Source: Bryobacterales bacterium (GTDB lineage Bacteria > Acidobacteriota > Terriglobia > Bryobacterales > Bryobacteraceae). From it: a stretch of DNA of 64,000 bases. Both the position numbers and the translations under genes were made by a program. The stretch is from assembly GCA_019261985.1 (NCBI GenBank), contig JAFAQY010000013.1, positions 1 to 64,000 of the forward strand, read 5' to 3'. Shown piece after piece: positions 63,794 through 64,000 of this stretch (the stretch's first letter is position 1; the number at the start of each line of letters is the position of its first letter). The notes beneath the pieces are model-generated. The model did not search any database. It was not told the DNA's origin and saw only the letters and a list, made by a program, of their open reading frames with translations.

Positions 63794-64000
63794 GTGGCAA
63801 GTAACGCGTCCGCTCCGGTAGTCACATTCTCCAGCGAACAAATCGAACATACAACGGAGCGAATCCGGTACTGGGATGCGTACATCCGCAAGCCCGGGCC
63901 GTGGGCGGTTACAAGGCGGTATTACCAGCGGAGGCTGGCCGAAATTTACGGTTCATTCATCCCGCCCGGTTTACGCGTGTTGGAGTTAGGTTGCGGAACG
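63794..64000 (+). CDS. SAM-dependent methyltransferase, N-terminal part
   Basis: The frame from GTG 63794 runs off the right edge (69 codons). It contains TERIRYWDAYIRKPGPWAVT and, at the very end, LRVLELGCGT, which is motif I of class I methyltransferases (SAM binding). Homologues with the YYQRRLAEIY leader act on sugars, lipids or are fused to glycosyltransferases. The remainder is outside the window, so substrate and full domain order are unknown. Confidence 0.75.
   Translation, partial: MASNASAPVVTFSSEQIEHTTERIRYWDAYIRKPGPWAVTRRYYQRRLAEIYGSFIPPGLRVLELGCGT

Overview
The window looks like part of an Acidobacteriota chromosome, most likely from the Solibacter/Bryobacter branch (Bryobacterales). 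This is an inference from gene content: an Oar-like TonB-dependent receptor of about 1,000 aa, a degraded permease of the acidobacterial duplicated orphan permease (ADOP) type, YVTN and HAF propeller proteins, DUF5666-like secreted proteins, a di-haem DUF1111 protein, many insertion-sequence remnants, and high G+C. There is no rRNA and no CRISPR array.

Region 1 (1-7.25 kb) is mobile-element wreckage. The 5' end of an IS256-type element interrupts an Oar-like gene. An ISNCY-type element carries the 3' end of a second IS256-type copy inside it. A frameshifted ADOP permease is cut by an apparently intact 1.83-kb ISKra4-type element with a 9-bp target duplication. Only a GNAT acetyltransferase is intact here. 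Region 2 (7.3-23.5 kb) holds a VOC protein, an amidase, an RhlE-type helicase, secreted beta-propeller and beta-helix proteins, an SMP-30-like lactonase followed by a protein with four tandem SnoaL-like domains, and two paralogous DHA2 drug transporters. The 3' end of the four-domain gene has been copied beside the second transporter. Region 3 (23.5-29.3 kb) mixes gene debris (group II intron reverse transcriptase, secretin, IS66, integrase core) with two intact secreted enzymes (di-haem protein, metallo-beta-lactamase fold) and ends in tRNA-Leu(CAG).

Region 4 (29.4-42.9 kb) contains an Oar-like receptor with a downstream-type Gly/Arg-rich segment and an adjacent DUF5666-like protein with a matching Gly/Arg-rich segment. 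It also has an orphan antitoxin, a compact promoter-terminator unit that may be a small RNA, a lipase maturation factor-like protein with an N-terminal DCC thiol-oxidoreductase domain, hrcA, a hydroxyacid-oxoacid transhydrogenase-like dehydrogenase, and a secreted lactonase-like enzyme. Region 5 (42.9-53.4 kb) is one co-oriented cluster: a YfhO-like membrane protein, three polytopic alkaline-phosphatase-superfamily enzymes with Thr at the sulfatase Cys/Ser position, and a GT-C-like membrane protein. It probably modifies a cell-surface polymer or lipid. Region 6 (53.5-64 kb) has tRNA-Arg(UCU) with a detached copy of its 3' half 1.3 kb away flanking a decayed beta-helix gene. Housekeeping genes (rsmD, recG), a manganese catalase, a DegT aminotransferase and the start of a methyltransferase follow.

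A structured intergenic repeat (two adjacent hairpins ending in CCCAC) occurs at six loci between 34 and 61 kb and was not seen in the first half. The most interesting leads are the Thr-nucleophile cluster, the tetra-SnoaL protein and its partial copy, the two-hairpin repeat family, and the short transcription unit near 36.3 kb. All calls come from reading the sequence; no database search was run.
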